Positions 10,866 to 22,270 of a stretch of 64,000 nucleotides of DNA are shown in pieces (positions within the stretch are counted from its first letter, which is position 1; every line of letters starts with the position of its first letter). This DNA is from Hippopus hippopus (lineage: Eukaryota; Mollusca; Bivalvia; Cardiida; Cardiidae): contig OX328112.1 in the NCBI GenBank assembly GCA_946811185.2, positions 35,643,823 to 35,707,822 of the forward strand. The letters are read 5' to 3'. The notes below the pieces were generated by a model. The model searched no databases. It worked only from the letters and a program-made list of their open reading frames with translations, and was not told the DNA's origin. The position numbers and the translations under genes were made by a program.

Positions 10866-12262
10866 GATATAGACAAATGTACCACTGTCAGGCAGTAGCT
10901 TTGCCTTCTGGGCCCCCGTAGGAAGTATTTTTAAAGTGGGGACGAGGTGAGGATTGGAGTCTGGGAGCTGTCGCGGAATGTTTGACCGCACCATCAATCG
11001 CGTACATATATTTTATGAAATCCCACCTTTCTCTCTTGCTGAGACCAGCAAAGATCTATGGTTAGGTTGGTTAAGTTTTTTTTTATCACCTTTTCAAGTT
11101 TTGCCTAAAAAGGCAAAAAGAGCTTATGGGCCATCATTTAGGCTTCACCGAATAAGCTTTCAAACATTTTCCAAATTAGTGTGCGGACGGGAACTAAGCT
11201 CCCTCCCCTTTCCCCCACCCTCTGTTCGTCAGCCACGTATACAACTAAATAATCTGTAAGTTCTGTTTTCTCTGTTTTAAATCCCTGTAGGAAACCATTT
11301 TTGCAGAAAAAAAGGTACTGGTCTTGTTTCTATTGAAATACAAGACGCAGTACAGGATTGGTATCATACACCTAAAACGAACCGTTCACATCATGCTTTG
11401 CAATTATGCATCGATTTTACGGTGAATAATATCATATCAAAAGAATGATGGATGGGACGAATCCATATTATCACAGCAGGATATTTTTCTGACACCGGTT
11501 ATTGTAACGTCAGAGTTTCTTTTACCGTTTTCCCTGTATCATCAACGTAATTATTCATGTGTATACGTGTAGGGATGGCTTTTCATTGCATTCAAAGCTA
11601 ATTTTCATGCTCCTGCTACAGAACTCCTATATTTTTTATCACTTTCAGCATACATGCTTTGTTAGAACGATGCTTCTACATTGTATGTCGAGTAACAAAC
11701 ATAAACAATTTAAACAAGATCAGAGAGAAACAAGAGGTGACACAGGTAATTAGATTTTTTCATCGACTGTGAAACAAGTTTTAGGACGGTGAAACGTACT
11801 TTTTCAGTAGAATCGGTCCAATCTGAACATTCGAGAACGTTTTAAGAAAGACCATAAATGATATCAAAATTATTTGAGCTATGCTCTGACAAAATGGGAG
11901 GGGTTATCTATCTATCTGTCTATCTATCTATCTATCTATCTATCTATCAACCAACCAACCAACCAACCGACCAACCAATCAATCAATCAATGTTCTTTAT
12001 TCACAAAAATTCATTTCGAAAACATGAAATGATTTTTAGTAAAAATTTAAAAAGTTCAAGAATTAGTATATTAAAAGCGCGTTAAATTCTTTAAGACTGT
12101 CAATATGATTTTATAAAAAAAAAAAAGGCTTAAGATTGTAACTTCAATTGGATTGAAACACTTCCATTAAAAAGTTTCAAGTCGTCGGCGGGATAAGATA
12201 CTCCCATTAAAGGGACCCAGTCCTCCAATTACATAAAGCATTATGATTATTACTCGTTTCAG
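10866..12262. other. No gene recognised; tetranucleotide repeats
   Basis: Contains adjoining (TCTA)n, (CCAA)n and (TCAA)n runs at about 11904-11992. An open frame at 10954-11259 (+) shows no family motif and is not called. Confidence 0.5.
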
Positions 12263-12274
12263 CGAAAAACACGG

Positions 12275-12336
12275 GCTTATGCGGACGGCATACATCAAGA
12301 TCAGACTACACCTAATGTGTAGTCTGATCTATATCT
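12275..12336. mobile_element. HP1-like hairpin core
   Basis: GATCAGACTACACCTAATGT followed by the inverse GTAGTCTGATC. The flanks no longer match HP1. Confidence 0.5.
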
Positions 12337-12462
12337 TTAGTTTATAAGATAAATAAAGCTTTTTGAGTTTCAATGAATTGTTTTTCAGCCTTCGAAAGAA
12401 GTCGACTTTATATTCTTACGAACAAAGTCCGTAACAAAGAAACAAATGAACAAATGCATAGC

Positions 12463-12580
12463 AGAAATACAGGGACCGGGCAGGATTCGAACCTAGAACA
12501 CCCGGACGAAAGGCCAACACCATAACCACTGAGCGAAAGAGAATTCTCCCTAACGCAGTTGTTAGGTGTTGTATTTAAAT
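12463..12580 (-). mobile_element. SINE-E head fragment
   Basis: The minus strand matches the 39.6 kb SINE-E: AACAACTGCGTTAGGGAGAA, a tRNA-like A box around CGCTCAGTGGTTATGG and box B GGTTCGAATCC. The body and tail are missing. Confidence 0.65.
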
Positions 12581-12728
12581 CGGGATGAAGCCATGCATGA
12601 AGGAATGGTCTCCCGTAACATATATTGGATGTCTGCCGGAACTACTTTTTTTCCTTTATTGCTCATATTGTATCATTCTTGATAATTTATTGGAATAAGA
12701 AAGGATGGATTAGGAATATAAATAGGAT

Positions 12729-12882
12729 AATCAACTGGTTGTGTTTGATATTAAAAATCTTTCACTGGAATTGGGTTTGATGCGGTTAAAAAAGTCGTCC
12801 TTCGGACTCGTTTTTTCAACCGCATCACACCCCATTCTAGTGACATATTTCAAATATCACACACAACCAGTTGATAATCCTC
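12729..12882. repeat. 154-bp inverted repeat
   Basis: Arms begin ATAATCAACTGGTTGTGT and end in the inverse ACACAACCAGTTGATAAT. The inner arms GATGCGGTTAAAAAAG face the loop GTCGTCCTTCGGAC. Similar in design to the palindrome at 6.8 kb but with different sequence. Confidence 0.75.
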
Positions 12883-12892
12883 TAGTTTTCTC

Positions 12893-13106
12893 TTTACAAC
12901 ACGACAAAAATTTGGATTTGTCCAAATCAAAAGAATGTGCAGACGAGAAATCAACTGATGCCGAAATGATGCCGAAATGGTGAGATTTGTACTGACAAGG
13001 CTAGAAAACATCGTGGGAAAAGGAGAAAATGCTGGTTACCAGCATTTTTTTCCTTTTCCCCCAATGTTTTCAAAAGATTTCCTGTTCAGGGTCGTTAAAA
13101 CTTGGA
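12893..13106 (-). mobile_element. HP4 element, nearly full length
   Basis: Has CACGACAAAAATTTGG, the GTGCAGACGAGAAATCAAC segment and a central hairpin at about 13018-13065 with GGTTACC at its tip. Confidence 0.7.
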
Positions 13107-13687
13107 ATAGAGGCACAGGAAAAATACGAGACTATGAAACTAGAGAAAATAAACAAAGCAGAAAACTACCAATAAACAACACACACCCATATATGGAGTT
13201 GAGCGGGTACGACAGTTGTATTACTGCGCCTAGACGTACACCCAGAACTATATTTTATTGGAATTATATCGGCTTACATGCCTGCCATCCCGTTGTTTAG
13301 TGCACTCACTAACCCCGCTAAAAAAACCCAATTCCTTCACTCCAGTATGCAGACGTTGTACTTTATGCATCGGCACCAAAAGCTATCTAAAGGCATTGTG
13401 GAAAAAAAAGTCAATAATTCTGCTTTTGTCGTAATGTTCATTCCAAGAACCATTTTCCAGTCCTATTTTCTGTATTAGTTCTATTCTCAGACGTTTTTTT
13501 TTTTTTTTGTCACAACCATTTTTAAGTGGATGATCTTTTACAAATGATATGGACATTTGTTAGGATGATGCAGTTGCGTTGATGATAATATTGATGGATT
13601 TCTACAGCATTCAAGTAGCGAAGAAAAAAAAACACACACACACACATCAACTTGACAGCATGTCTAGACGACAAATCAAAATTATAT
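13107..13687. other. No gene recognised; T and CA runs
   Basis: Poly-T at about 13494-13508 and a CA run at about 13630-13646. Nothing else seen. Confidence 0.5.
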
Positions 13688-13841
13688 AGCTTAACTTATG
13701 GAATATGACTTCGAAAGGATAGAAAACATAGTGGGAAATGGAGAAAATGCTGATTATCAGCATTTTCTCCTTTTTCCACTTTGTTTTCAAGAGGCTTTAT
13801 ACCCAGGGTCGTTCACCTTGAGACTGTCTGGCAAAGGGTTT
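13688..13841 (-). mobile_element. HP4 element, left part eroded
   Basis: Central hairpin around GAGAAAATGCTGATTATCAG, then CAGGGTCGTTCACC and a right end GGCAAAGGGTT. Confidence 0.65.
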
Positions 13842-14029
13842 AAAACTTTACTTTATCTATTTAATATCAATACATGAAGCCTTGACAATGATTGATTTCT
13901 TTTATTATTTAAATTCCGCATGATAAAGTTTAATTGTTTGATTCTTTACCAGAAAGTTAAATATTTTCAATCGTCAATATATTTGAATGTGTTTGAAGAT
14001 TATTTGCAAATATAATGAGATTCTTCCAA

Positions 14030-14130
14030 CAAAGAGCAGAAAACATTGTGGGAGAAGGAGAAAATGCTGATGAACAACATTTCTTTCTTAAACAACGTTA
14101 TCAAATGTTTGTACCTCGCTGTCGTTAGAA
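14030..14130. mobile_element. HP4 remnant
   Basis: GAAAACATTGTGGGAGAAGG with GAGAAAATGCTGATGAAC; the inverse arm is decayed. Confidence 0.5.
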
Positions 14131-14636
14131 TGCTACAATGTTTGATCAAATACGCAAAGAATGGCACATTGATTGAGAACAGAAATGTCAGTCTTGAAAA
14201 ACAAAGATGAACCAGGAAGCTCGGAAAACTGTGCAAACAATTATCATTATTTGATTCTGAAAGGCTTTACAATAGAGAACAAGAAATATCTCTAAAAAAA
14301 GATAGACGGCGTAAATTTGCATGCAAAGAGGCATTATAATGTTTAGAATAAACATGTTCACATTTTTGACCAATCAGAAATTTCGTTTTAGTCATTTTGT
14401 ACCAGCACCAAAATGTAGGTCAAATGCCAGCACAATGAGCTACGCCGAAAAATATCGTTAACCCAGTTCTCATTGCATGGACTCCTCCAGAAGCAAAACC
14501 TGGGTATCCAGACAATCTGGGATGATCTTTATCCTACCAATGTCCGTAGTCACCTTACATGCGACATTGTCCCAGCTTAATCGGTTGAAGAAGCCAGATC
14601 GTGTACAAGTGAATCTTTCAATCCAGGTCGAGTCCC
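14131..14636. other. No gene recognised
   Basis: AT-rich sequence with no motif or repeat match that I can support. Confidence 0.45.
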
Positions 14637-14722
14637 GGGACCGTATTCACCAACCATTATTGATTATATTCTTTGTCTTATTTCAGATTAAGAAAGTATC
14701 GCAACTTATGATTGGCTAAACC
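14637..14722. mobile_element. P9 palindrome, one half
   Basis: Begins GGGACCGTATTCACCAACCA and ends ATGATTGGCTAAACCAT, matching the left arm of the P9 at 40.75 kb. Confidence 0.6.
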
Positions 14723-14904
14723 ATTAGAGTTCGATACCCGGGAGCGGGTGTCAGCTTTGGGATTTTTCATTGGCCCACACATTCGGCGCGAGTACTGGTG
14801 TAGTTCCAAGGAAGCAGAATCGAGAGAGATTAGTATAAGTTGTAAGAACTTGTTTCTCAGTCGATGTAAAATAAATATGTTAAACTAAAAAACTAATACC
14901 CGTT

Positions 14905-15079
14905 TAGTCTAACAACCGGCTGAATCTTGAGTAAACTTGTCCTTTGACATGTAGAAAATAAACAATTAGCAAAAAAATTTCGACTCATTCCAGCCTCTCG
15001 GACGGCACGGGCTGACATGAATCGATACTTTTTACAGATGCATTAAACGCCCCTTTTTCACAGAGCCTGGCTCATATCA
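14905..15079 (+). mobile_element. HP2 element, left end lost
   Basis: Starts within the GTCTAACAACCGGCTGAATC block and ends GAGCCTGGCTCATAT. The central hairpin is weakened by substitutions. Confidence 0.65.
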
Positions 15080-15117
15080 TAGACAATTCAATGAAACTAA
15101 GAAACATTTTCATCTGG

Positions 15118-15225
15118 TCTAACCAAACGGACGGTATAGATTCAAGATCAGACTGCACATTCTGTGCAGTCTGATCTTGATCTATGCCATCCACAAAAGC
15201 ACCTTCTCGCCTTGAGAGCTGAAAA
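15118..15225 (+). mobile_element. HP1 core, variant stem
   Basis: The hairpin stem reads GGACGGTATAGATTCAAG, a different outer stem from most HP1 copies, with the usual GATCAGACTGCAC inner arms. Confidence 0.65.
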
Positions 15226-15640
15226 CATTAACGACAAGGGTTCGTCTTCTCGCACTTTGTCCTATTTGGAGATTATCTTCACCTAGGTCCCAGACATGGA
15301 GTTACTACAAGAAGGGAAAAAACCTTATGTCTGGTAGCTATCATGAAAATCAATTTTCCCGTGGAACTGTTGATTTATAGGTTTGGTGTAATCGATTGTA
15401 AGAAGCGGTAATGTAGACATAACGTCTGGCTTAATTACTAGTTCGATTTCATTTTCTTCGCTCATTCATAGCTGTAAACAGCTTAGGCATATGTCGATAC
15501 TTTTGAGTTCCAAAGTGCCTACCTTAGAGATTTCTACACCGGGGCAATGGCCCATAGCTACATGTAACTATTGTTTTCTAATAATTGCTTTTTCTAGCAA
15601 AATACAATGACAATAATATAAGACAATTGCTCTTGAAAAT
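15226..15640. other. No gene or repeat recognised
   Basis: No supported feature on either strand. Confidence 0.45.
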
Positions 15641-15886
15641 AGAGGTTTAATGCATCAGTGTGATTCATTCAACCGTGATGCATTATTCCAAGCAAGCCAT
15701 CACATAATTAGGGATCCATTTCAATCATTTTTGTCTAACAACAGAATGAATCATGGGGTAGAAGGGTCCTTAGTCACACAGAAAATTTACCAATAGTAAA
15801 AATGTTTCGATCCATGTAAGCTAGGACGACACGGATCGATACTTTTTACAGATGTATTCAAATCCTCTTTTTCACAGAGCATTTTG
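15641..15886 (+). mobile_element. HP2 element, eroded core
   Basis: AGAGGTTTAATGCATC to CACAGAGCATTTTG with the middle landmarks in order. The GC hairpin has decayed to GTAAGCTAGGACGACAC. Confidence 0.65.
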
Positions 15887-16007
15887 TTTAATTTCACGCT
15901 GTTATCAAAACTGACACGACGAAAAGTGCATAGTCACGCATTCCAGTTGCCTTTATCTAACCAGGAATAAAAACAACACTATTTCGAAGCCACTGGCAGC
16001 TTTTCCT

Positions 16008-16155
16008 CCCCCCTCCCCCCCCCCCCCCCACACACACAAAGAACTTCGCCAAAAAAATGATTATCGTAATGAGGGGGATATATTTAATTTGCAAATAAAA
16101 GATATGCTTAACTACATTAAATTTTTATTTATTTATTTATTTATTTATTTTTTTT
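16008..16155. repeat. Poly-C, CA and ATTT low-complexity tract
   Basis: A near-pure C run (about 16008-16029) passes into a short CA run. A separate ATTT repeat with poly-T lies at about 16122-16155. Confidence 0.8.
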
Positions 16156-16281
16156 TCCGATTCCTGGAAAAAGATTGGCTAAACCGGAAATTGAACTCAC
16201 AGCCTTTGAAAATCTATCACAACACGTTATCAGTAGACTCCCTGGGCTCGGCCAGTGTTTTTTACTCGCCCTGCCTTAAAT

Positions 16282-16548
16282 GAGTTATGCTCTGACAAAA
16301 GGGGGCTTAATGCATCTCAGTCAGTTATATATATTAGACCAAACATGTCATAGCATGATTATAGATCCATATATCCATATTGTCGAACAACCGGCTGAAT
16401 CCTTAGGTAGAATGGTCCTTGAACATACTAAAAATTGACAGATATCAAAATTTTTCTACTCGGGTCAGCCTGCGCGGATGGCGAAGGCTGACCTAGGTCG
16501 ATACTTTTTGCAGATGCATTAAACACCCTTTTCACAGAGCCTAACTAA
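16282..16548 (+). mobile_element. HP2 element, full length
   Basis: Left end GAGTTATGCTCTGACAAAAG. The hairpin CAGCCTGCGCGGATGGCGAA is at about 16467-16490, and the right end is CACAGAGCCTAAC. Confidence 0.7.
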
Positions 16549-16664
16549 AATATACAAACTCGAACTATGTCAATGGATGAAAATATGATCACCTGAAACT
16601 CATAACTGTTTTAGATTTTATTCGCTCGGCTAAACCAACGGTAAGTATGGGCATGACTAAAACC

Positions 16665-16742
16665 AGCGGGCGGCATAGATCGAAGATCAGACTGCACGTT
16701 TTGTGCAGTCTGATCTTGATCTATGCCGTCCGCAAAAGAGGT
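16665..16742 (+). mobile_element. HP1 core, variant stem
   Basis: Strong hairpin with outer stem GCGGGCGGCATAGATCGAAG and GGCCGTCCGC-like partner. The inner arms are standard HP1. Confidence 0.65.
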
Positions 16743-17174
16743 TCACTCATGGCCCCAGAAGGGTAATAGTACGCTATATTTTGAAAGAAAATACTCGAAC
16801 AGCATTATCATATAGTAGATTGATAGCCGATTTATTTTCCTCAATTTACAAGATCTACAGGTTTAATGTCAAATAGAAAGAAAAGAGATCAAAAATGTGA
16901 TTTTGATAAATGCTTGTACTTTTCCTAAATTGAAAACCTGTCAAGTGGTAATGCTCAGAAATTGCAAGAGACCTAGTTACAATTACATTTTGTAACCAAT
17001 CCCTTAGCCCAGAGAAGTTAAAAGTTTAATGTCGAAAAGGGAAATACCCCAAATTTCTAGAAAACATATAGAGTCATGATTTTTTTTTTTCATTTTCACT
17101 CACAATACAGATGATCTCTATCTAATGAGGATCTCAAGTTTTTTTTTTTTCAAACATGAGGAGTATCCCTTTTA
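16743..17174. other. No gene recognised
   Basis: AT-rich sequence with two poly-T runs. Confidence 0.45.
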
Positions 17175-17432
17175 TTTCACAAAAGGGTGTTTGATGCATT
17201 TCCGTGATGCATTACACCAATCAAGTCATCACATAATTATGAACCCACGCAGGCTGATATGGGTTGATTTTTTTTTTTACAATTTGTAAATTGTATGCAT
17301 GTCCAAGGACAATTCTGTCACATGATTGAGATGGTTGTTAGACAAAATGAATTTTATGGATCCATAATTATGTAGTGACTTGCTTTGTATAATGCATCGT
17401 TGTAGATGTTTTAAATCACCTGTTGCCAAATC
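17175..17432. mobile_element. HP2 derivative with two left halves, folded back
   Basis: The first part reads as the HP2 left arm (GTGATGCATTACACCAATCA, TCATCACATAATTATG). After a remnant hairpin the same landmarks return inverted (TCCATAATTATGTAGTGACT, ATAATGCATCG). The element is therefore a foldback of one arm. Confidence 0.65.
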
Positions 17433-18175
17433 ACCAATCAAACATATCCTCGTATACCCAGCAAATACGACGAGGGCATTATGTTACACCACCAAGAGCA
17501 GGATATCGAGACTGATATTGAGGCTAGGACATCCTGAACAGATGAAATAAAATACTGATTGATTTAATTTCTGTTTATATATCGTCGCAACTATATGCCA
17601 ATCTGGGCGAGGCCCCCAGAAGGGTATTACGGAGGGGATAGGGTAGGATAAAGGACGAAGCCCGTCCGAAGTTAGGCCTGGTTCTTTCACGTACTCAGCG
17701 TGTAGCAACGTCATACGGAGACAGCCGTTTAACGCCTCATCCGAAATACTGTTAGTATCTTTTTTCAGTTGGTAAATCGTGCGACTTTAACCCCAGCTCC
17801 TCTATAATACTCTGAGATGATAATTTTAGTCTTTGTTGACATACACAATATAACAAAACAAACACATAATAGGTAAGTTAGGTAAAGCACATTGCGTCAT
17901 TACATAAACTGTACAATGGGCATTTTATAGAAAAGAATACTGGTTTCCCCTATTATTATGAAATCGGCCGACCGTAAAAAGACATAATTATTACCTGAGG
18001 ACAGTACATCCAAATAATAAAAAAACATGCTGCAACGGTTCAAGTAATTTGTACATGATAAACCTTTTATATTATAAGGGAGGTTAGATATGTGCACTGA
18101 TACCATTTCAAGACAGTTTTTCATTTCTATATAAATCATCTTTAAATTACCAGTTAGAATTTCTAATCTACTCAC
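17433..18175. other. No repeat recognised; intron-like
   Basis: Sequence between HP2 and a possible minus-strand exon. An open frame at 17484-17714 (minus) has no family motif. Confidence 0.4.
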
Positions 18176-18250
18176 ATGTTCTGCTAGCATTCCAGCATGT
18201 AGAGTTTTTGTCGCAGCTATCATTTTTGCGGCATCATCAGTTGGTGTCAT
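18176..18250 (-). CDS. Possible coding exon with strong 5' splice site, unassigned
   Basis: An ATG at 18250-18248 (minus) opens 25 codons starting MTPTDDAAKM. The frame then reaches AGAACAT|GTGAGT, a strong splice donor at 18175. The short peptide is Ala- and Lys-containing, not low complexity, and I recognise no family. Upstream, the frame is also open to about 18300. It could be the first coding exon of a minus-strand gene, a non-coding exon, or chance. The call rests on the donor and local composition only. Confidence 0.25.
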
Positions 18251-18570
18251 ATTCTTGGTGTGCTGCCATTTTTTAAATATCCTGCCTCGACAAAGAACGT
18301 TTTAAGTGTGACAGGTGTGGTCTCTGTCTACCATTCACGAGCACAGACACTGTTGTCATGCATGTCTTGCACGATTTCCATAGTGTAAACGGTTTGTTGG
18401 GATATGAACATATTCATTGAAGTTCCTCTTATTAAAGCCACTACACAAATTTCCATGGGAATCAATCAATTAATTATCTCATTTATTTTAGATTTAATTA
18501 TGGGCATACATAATATCTAATTCATGCTGATATCACGTTACATGTTCTCCATGTTGCCTGAGGTTAGAGT

Positions 18571-19093
18571 ATTAGTTGTACGGTCAGGTGGCAAGGGACT
18601 TGGAAACTTGTTCACGGCTGTGGCAAATCATGTCGCCCCGAGCCAAAGGCGAGGTGGCGACATGATTTGCTACAGCCGTGAACAAGTTTCCAAGTCCCCT
18701 GCCACCTGACCGTACAACGAATTTATTATACTGCAAAGTTTTACCATTCCAACGCGTGTTAAGCGAATTTTACCTGTTTTTGGTTTCAAAAATTTAATAC
18801 GGTGACGAAGTAAAATTTCCCCTTCTGAGTGCCCCAATTCAATGAAAACGGACGTCACTGGGAACTGACGTCACTGAAACCTTGGTAAAACGTGCAGTTT
18901 GGTGCATAATCTTGATGTTAATCTTGATCGACGCCGCCATTTTGGATGTTGTGTTGAAAGTGTAGTCATGTATACGGGGCTCCCGAAAGGGAAACTGCTT
19001 TTACGTTGGTTTTGCCAGTGTACATGATATATACATGTTCGGGGCATAATTTTATTATCCAATCAGATCACGAGAAATCTTTTTGCCGGATAA
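18571..19093 (+). mobile_element. CP5 composite element
   Basis: It opens with a long hairpin (18575-18718; arms GTACGGTCAGGTGGCAAGGG and inverse, loop CCCCGAGCCAAAGGCGAGGT). A body of about 370 bp follows, bounded by TTATTATACTGCAAAG and ending ATCACGAGAAATCT. The body holds three GACGTCA-type palindromes near 18850-18880. No coding sequence. Confidence 0.75.
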
Positions 19094-19113
19094 TAAGTAC
19101 TGAAGTAATATCT

Positions 19114-19378
19114 GAGCCATGCTCTGTAAAAAAGGGGTTTCAATGCATCTCCGTAAAGCATTATACCATGCAAGTTATCACAAGATTATTGTTCCATAAA
19201 AACTATTTCCTGGAACAACCGACTGGATCTGAAGTTCTATGGTCCTCTGACATGCAGAAAATTTACAAATAGCAAAAAATTTTGACCAATGTCAGCCTGC
19301 ACAGACTTTGCAGGCTGACATGGGTCTATATATTTCACAGATGCAGTAAACACCCTTTTCATAGCGCATGGTTCATAT
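19114..19378 (+). mobile_element. HP2 element, full length
   Basis: GAGCCATGCTCTGTAAAAAA to GCGCATGGTTCATAT. The central hairpin GTCAGCCTGCACAGACTTTG is at about 19290-19320. It lies 20 bp from a CP5 end. Confidence 0.75.
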
Positions 19379-19919
19379 TGTGTTTATTGAAACGAACCTT
19401 GGCACTGGCTTTGAACAACAGATAATTTGACTGGCCTATTGACGAAATGATCGCACACAAACTCACACTAAACAGATTCCAAGAACAAAGCCAACTTCAA
19501 CCAACTGTAATCTTATTTCTTTCCAAAAAGTAACGCTCTTATTTTTCTTTGCGACACATTGTGAATCCATATTTACTATTGTCATTGAGAAATACCAAAA
19601 AACTACGATTATATTCCAAACTATACACATAGATACCAACTCTTCAAAATATGATATACCAATTGGTCTAAAAACATCAACCAAGGGTCAATAAATTAGC
19701 CTGCCAAAAAAACATAAAGTGCCCGCCATAAACGTGTGAAAAACATTATTGTTTCTGAGGGCGAAGTCTTCCTTATGTCTATACTATTGTTTTTTCTTGA
19801 AGACATTTTTCATCGTTACTTATATAGGTTATAGGTCAATGTAGGACCATCATAGTAACAATTAACTTCTTATATTTTATATACGTATGTATACCGAGTA
19901 TGGTCTGAAACATCTAATC
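19379..19919. other. No gene or repeat recognised
   Basis: AT-rich; no supported feature. Confidence 0.45.
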
Positions 19920-20179
19920 TTGGTTCACTTGAGGATGTGCGTTCGCGCCCCATAGCTGCCCATCTAAAACTTCTACTAGTCCTTCTGATGAGACGCTAAA
20001 CCGAGGTCCCGTGTAACGGTGCTATATACTGAGAGCACGTTAAAGAACCAGGAGTAACTTTGGATGGGTTTCGTCCTGTATCTTGCACTACTCCCCGTAA
20101 CAAAACTAACAGCCTTCAGGGGGGCGTCGCCCATAATGGCAACCGGTAGCGAAGATAAATAAACGGAAAATCAATCAAT
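19920..20179 (+). mobile_element. SINE-A, 5' truncated
   Basis: Starts within the tRNA-like head after box A. The conserved middle GATGAGACGCTAAACCGAGG and GAGCACGTTAAAGAACCAGG is intact, and the tail is AAACGGAAAATCAATCAAT. The middle block resembles the widely shared SINE central domain reported in invertebrates (Nin/Meta type); the exact class is not settled here. Confidence 0.8.
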
Positions 20180-20592
20180 ATGATCCGAGGGCGCCATTCA
20201 CAAAGAAAATGTTTATCAATATTTCAAACAAATTATGCAGTAGACAAATTTGAAAGCATCTTTGTAAAACTGTAATATAATCAACATTACTTGACCTTTA
20301 AAGGTTTATTCCTTTTTTTTCCGTAAATCAAAAGTTCTTGTAAAACACCGAAAGATACAACTAGATATACATGTATTTACTATGTAACCATAATTATGTG
20401 ACATTGAGTAAAAAGGTGCAGCTTTGGCTGTTTAATGAGTTTCGGTTTAAAACTAATTACAAGAACAATACATTTTTGCACTTTATAGAAAATTTTATCC
20501 GTACCGGAAATAAGCTCAGTTTGGCTTATATTGCCGCTCTGTCTCTTTCCTGTATTCTGCTGAAGTAAGGCGCTGCACAAAGATGAATTGGA
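20180..20592. other. No gene recognised
   Basis: AT-rich; overlapping short frames on both strands lack motifs. Confidence 0.45.
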
Positions 20593-20660
20593 AATAATCT
20601 AATGAAAAATCTGATATATCTGAAATATTACAGATGTATCAGATTTTCATTAGATTATTG
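20593..20660. repeat. 68-bp inverted repeat
   Basis: AATAATCTAATGAAAAATCTG pairs with CAGATTTTCATTAGATTATT around ATATTACAG. Confidence 0.8.
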
Positions 20661-20714
20661 AATATAATTATAAATCTGATGATGAAGGTGTCCATCGTCA
20701 TCCACCCACATTTT

Positions 20715-20965
20715 TTATGCTAAGATGTAAGCTTTTTTTTCAGTTTTCAAAAGTACAAAACATTTAATATGGTCGACCAGAAAATGAATTTTAAAACCAG
20801 TTTTTCTTTTTCATTTTTACCTGGTTTTAAAGTTCATTTTACTGTCAGCAACTAACACTTGTGTCGACCGTACAATAACAGATTGTCATTGTCACAATGA
20901 TTTCCTTACTTTTCAATGGTATCATTTAAATCTACATACATTTTAACATCTACACCGTTTACTTT
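20715..20965 (+). repeat. D8 dispersed repeat
   Basis: Shares with 26.7 kb and 53.4 kb the ordered phrases CAGCAACTAACACTTG, CAACAGATT-like and AATGGTATCATTTAAAT. Nature unknown. Confidence 0.5.
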
Positions 20966-20975
20966 TGGCTGCGAC

Positions 20976-21183
20976 TGATGCATTATACCTAGCAAGTTAT
21001 CACATGCTTGTCGATCTATAAAGTCTATTTTGTCTCACCACTGACCAAATCATGAGGTATAATAGTCCTTGGACATGCAGATAATTGACCAGTAGTAAAA
21101 GTTTCGACCGAGGTCATCCTGAGCGGACTGCACAGGCTGATACTTTTTCAGATGCATTAAACCCTCCTTTTCACAGAACGCGA
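20976..21183 (+). mobile_element. HP2 element, left end lost
   Basis: GATGCATTATACCTAGCAAG to CACAGAACGCGACTTTA. The hairpin right arm is shortened. It abuts CP5. Confidence 0.65.
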
Positions 21184-21186
21184 CTT

Positions 21187-21706
21187 TATTAGTTGTACGT
21201 TCAGGTGGCAGGGGACTTGGAAACTTGTTCACGGCTGTGGCAAATCATGTTGTCCCGAGCCGAAGGCGAGGTGGCGACATGATTCACCACAGCCGTGAAC
21301 AAGTTTCCAAGTCCCCTGCCACTTGACCGTACAACGAATTTATTATACTGCAAAGTTTTACCATTCCAACTTGTTTTAAAAAGAAATTTACCTGTTTTTT
21401 GGTTTCAAAAACTGAGTACGCTGACGAAGTAGAATTTCCCTTTTTAGTGCCCCAATTCAATGAAAACTGACGTCACTGGGAACTGACGTCACTGAAACCT
21501 TGGTAAAACGTGCAGTTTGGTTCATATTCTTGATGTTAATCTTGATCAACGCCGCTATTTTGGATGTTGTGTTGAAAGTGCAGTCATGTATACGGGGCTC
21601 CCGAAAGGGAAACTGCTTTTACGTTGGTTTTGCCAGCATAAATGATATATATGTTCGGGGCATATTATCCAATCAGATCACGAGAAATTTCTTTGCAGTA
21701 TTATAA
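21187..21706 (+). mobile_element. CP5 composite element
   Basis: Same order as the 18.6 kb copy: hairpin 21190-21338, then TTATTATACTGCAAAG and the body ending CTTTGCAGTATTATAA. The body ends are therefore inverted repeats of each other. Confidence 0.8.
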
Positions 21707-22270
21707 ATATCCTTGTCTGTCTGGCGGCCTGTACTCGTACTCGTATATCTAGATTCCACAATAAATATTGCAAGTAAGGAATACTCACCACAGGCTACTA
21801 AGGTGTTCGGAGTGATGTCCGGTAGATGAATGTCCTGTATGTCCACTTCTGTTTGAATGATAGTTTCCACGGTGTAGATCTCGCATTGTCTTGGAACTTC
21901 TTTTTTTCAAACACAATCCTTTTTTCTGTTTTCAATCTTAATCTTATTTTTCTTTTACTTTGTGCCTTTTTTTTAAATTCAGAAATAATGGTCTAGTAAT
22001 CTCTTCAAGCACTAAATGTGATTTTCAAAGTGTTTGTTTCGTCGAATGGACTGACAAATAGTGTTGGGACCGTCCTCGTTATTGATTTTGCTGTTTTAAA
22101 GCTTAAGCCCAAACCTATGTTATGACTTTTTTTGTGATAAAGAAACATAACCTGAGCTACTTTTCATATCAGGTTAAAATCGGTATCACTACATCGAATT
22201 GCCAACTATATTACAGTCTCTGTTCCACTTTATTGAATCTTTAGGCATGTTCGTCCATATTAAAAGTGTT
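21707..22270. other. No repeat recognised; holds one possible exon
   Basis: Apart from the possible minus exon at 21789-21886, only AT-rich sequence is seen. Confidence 0.4.
21789..21886 (-). CDS. Possible exon with strong 5' splice site, unassigned
   Basis: Ends at CCTGTG|GTGAGT, a strong donor. Two frames stay open. One has an ATG at 21886 and is rich in His and Ser; the other opens upstream at about 21911 and reads ETIIQTEVDIQDIHLPDI, a more protein-like composition. No family recognised and no acceptor pinned. It could belong with the 18.2 kb exon on the same strand; that is inference. Confidence 0.22.

Noticed and set aside
18850..18885. GACGTCA repeats in CP5 as CREB-driven promoter
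   Set aside because: They recur in every CP5 copy as part of the element; no gene start nearby.
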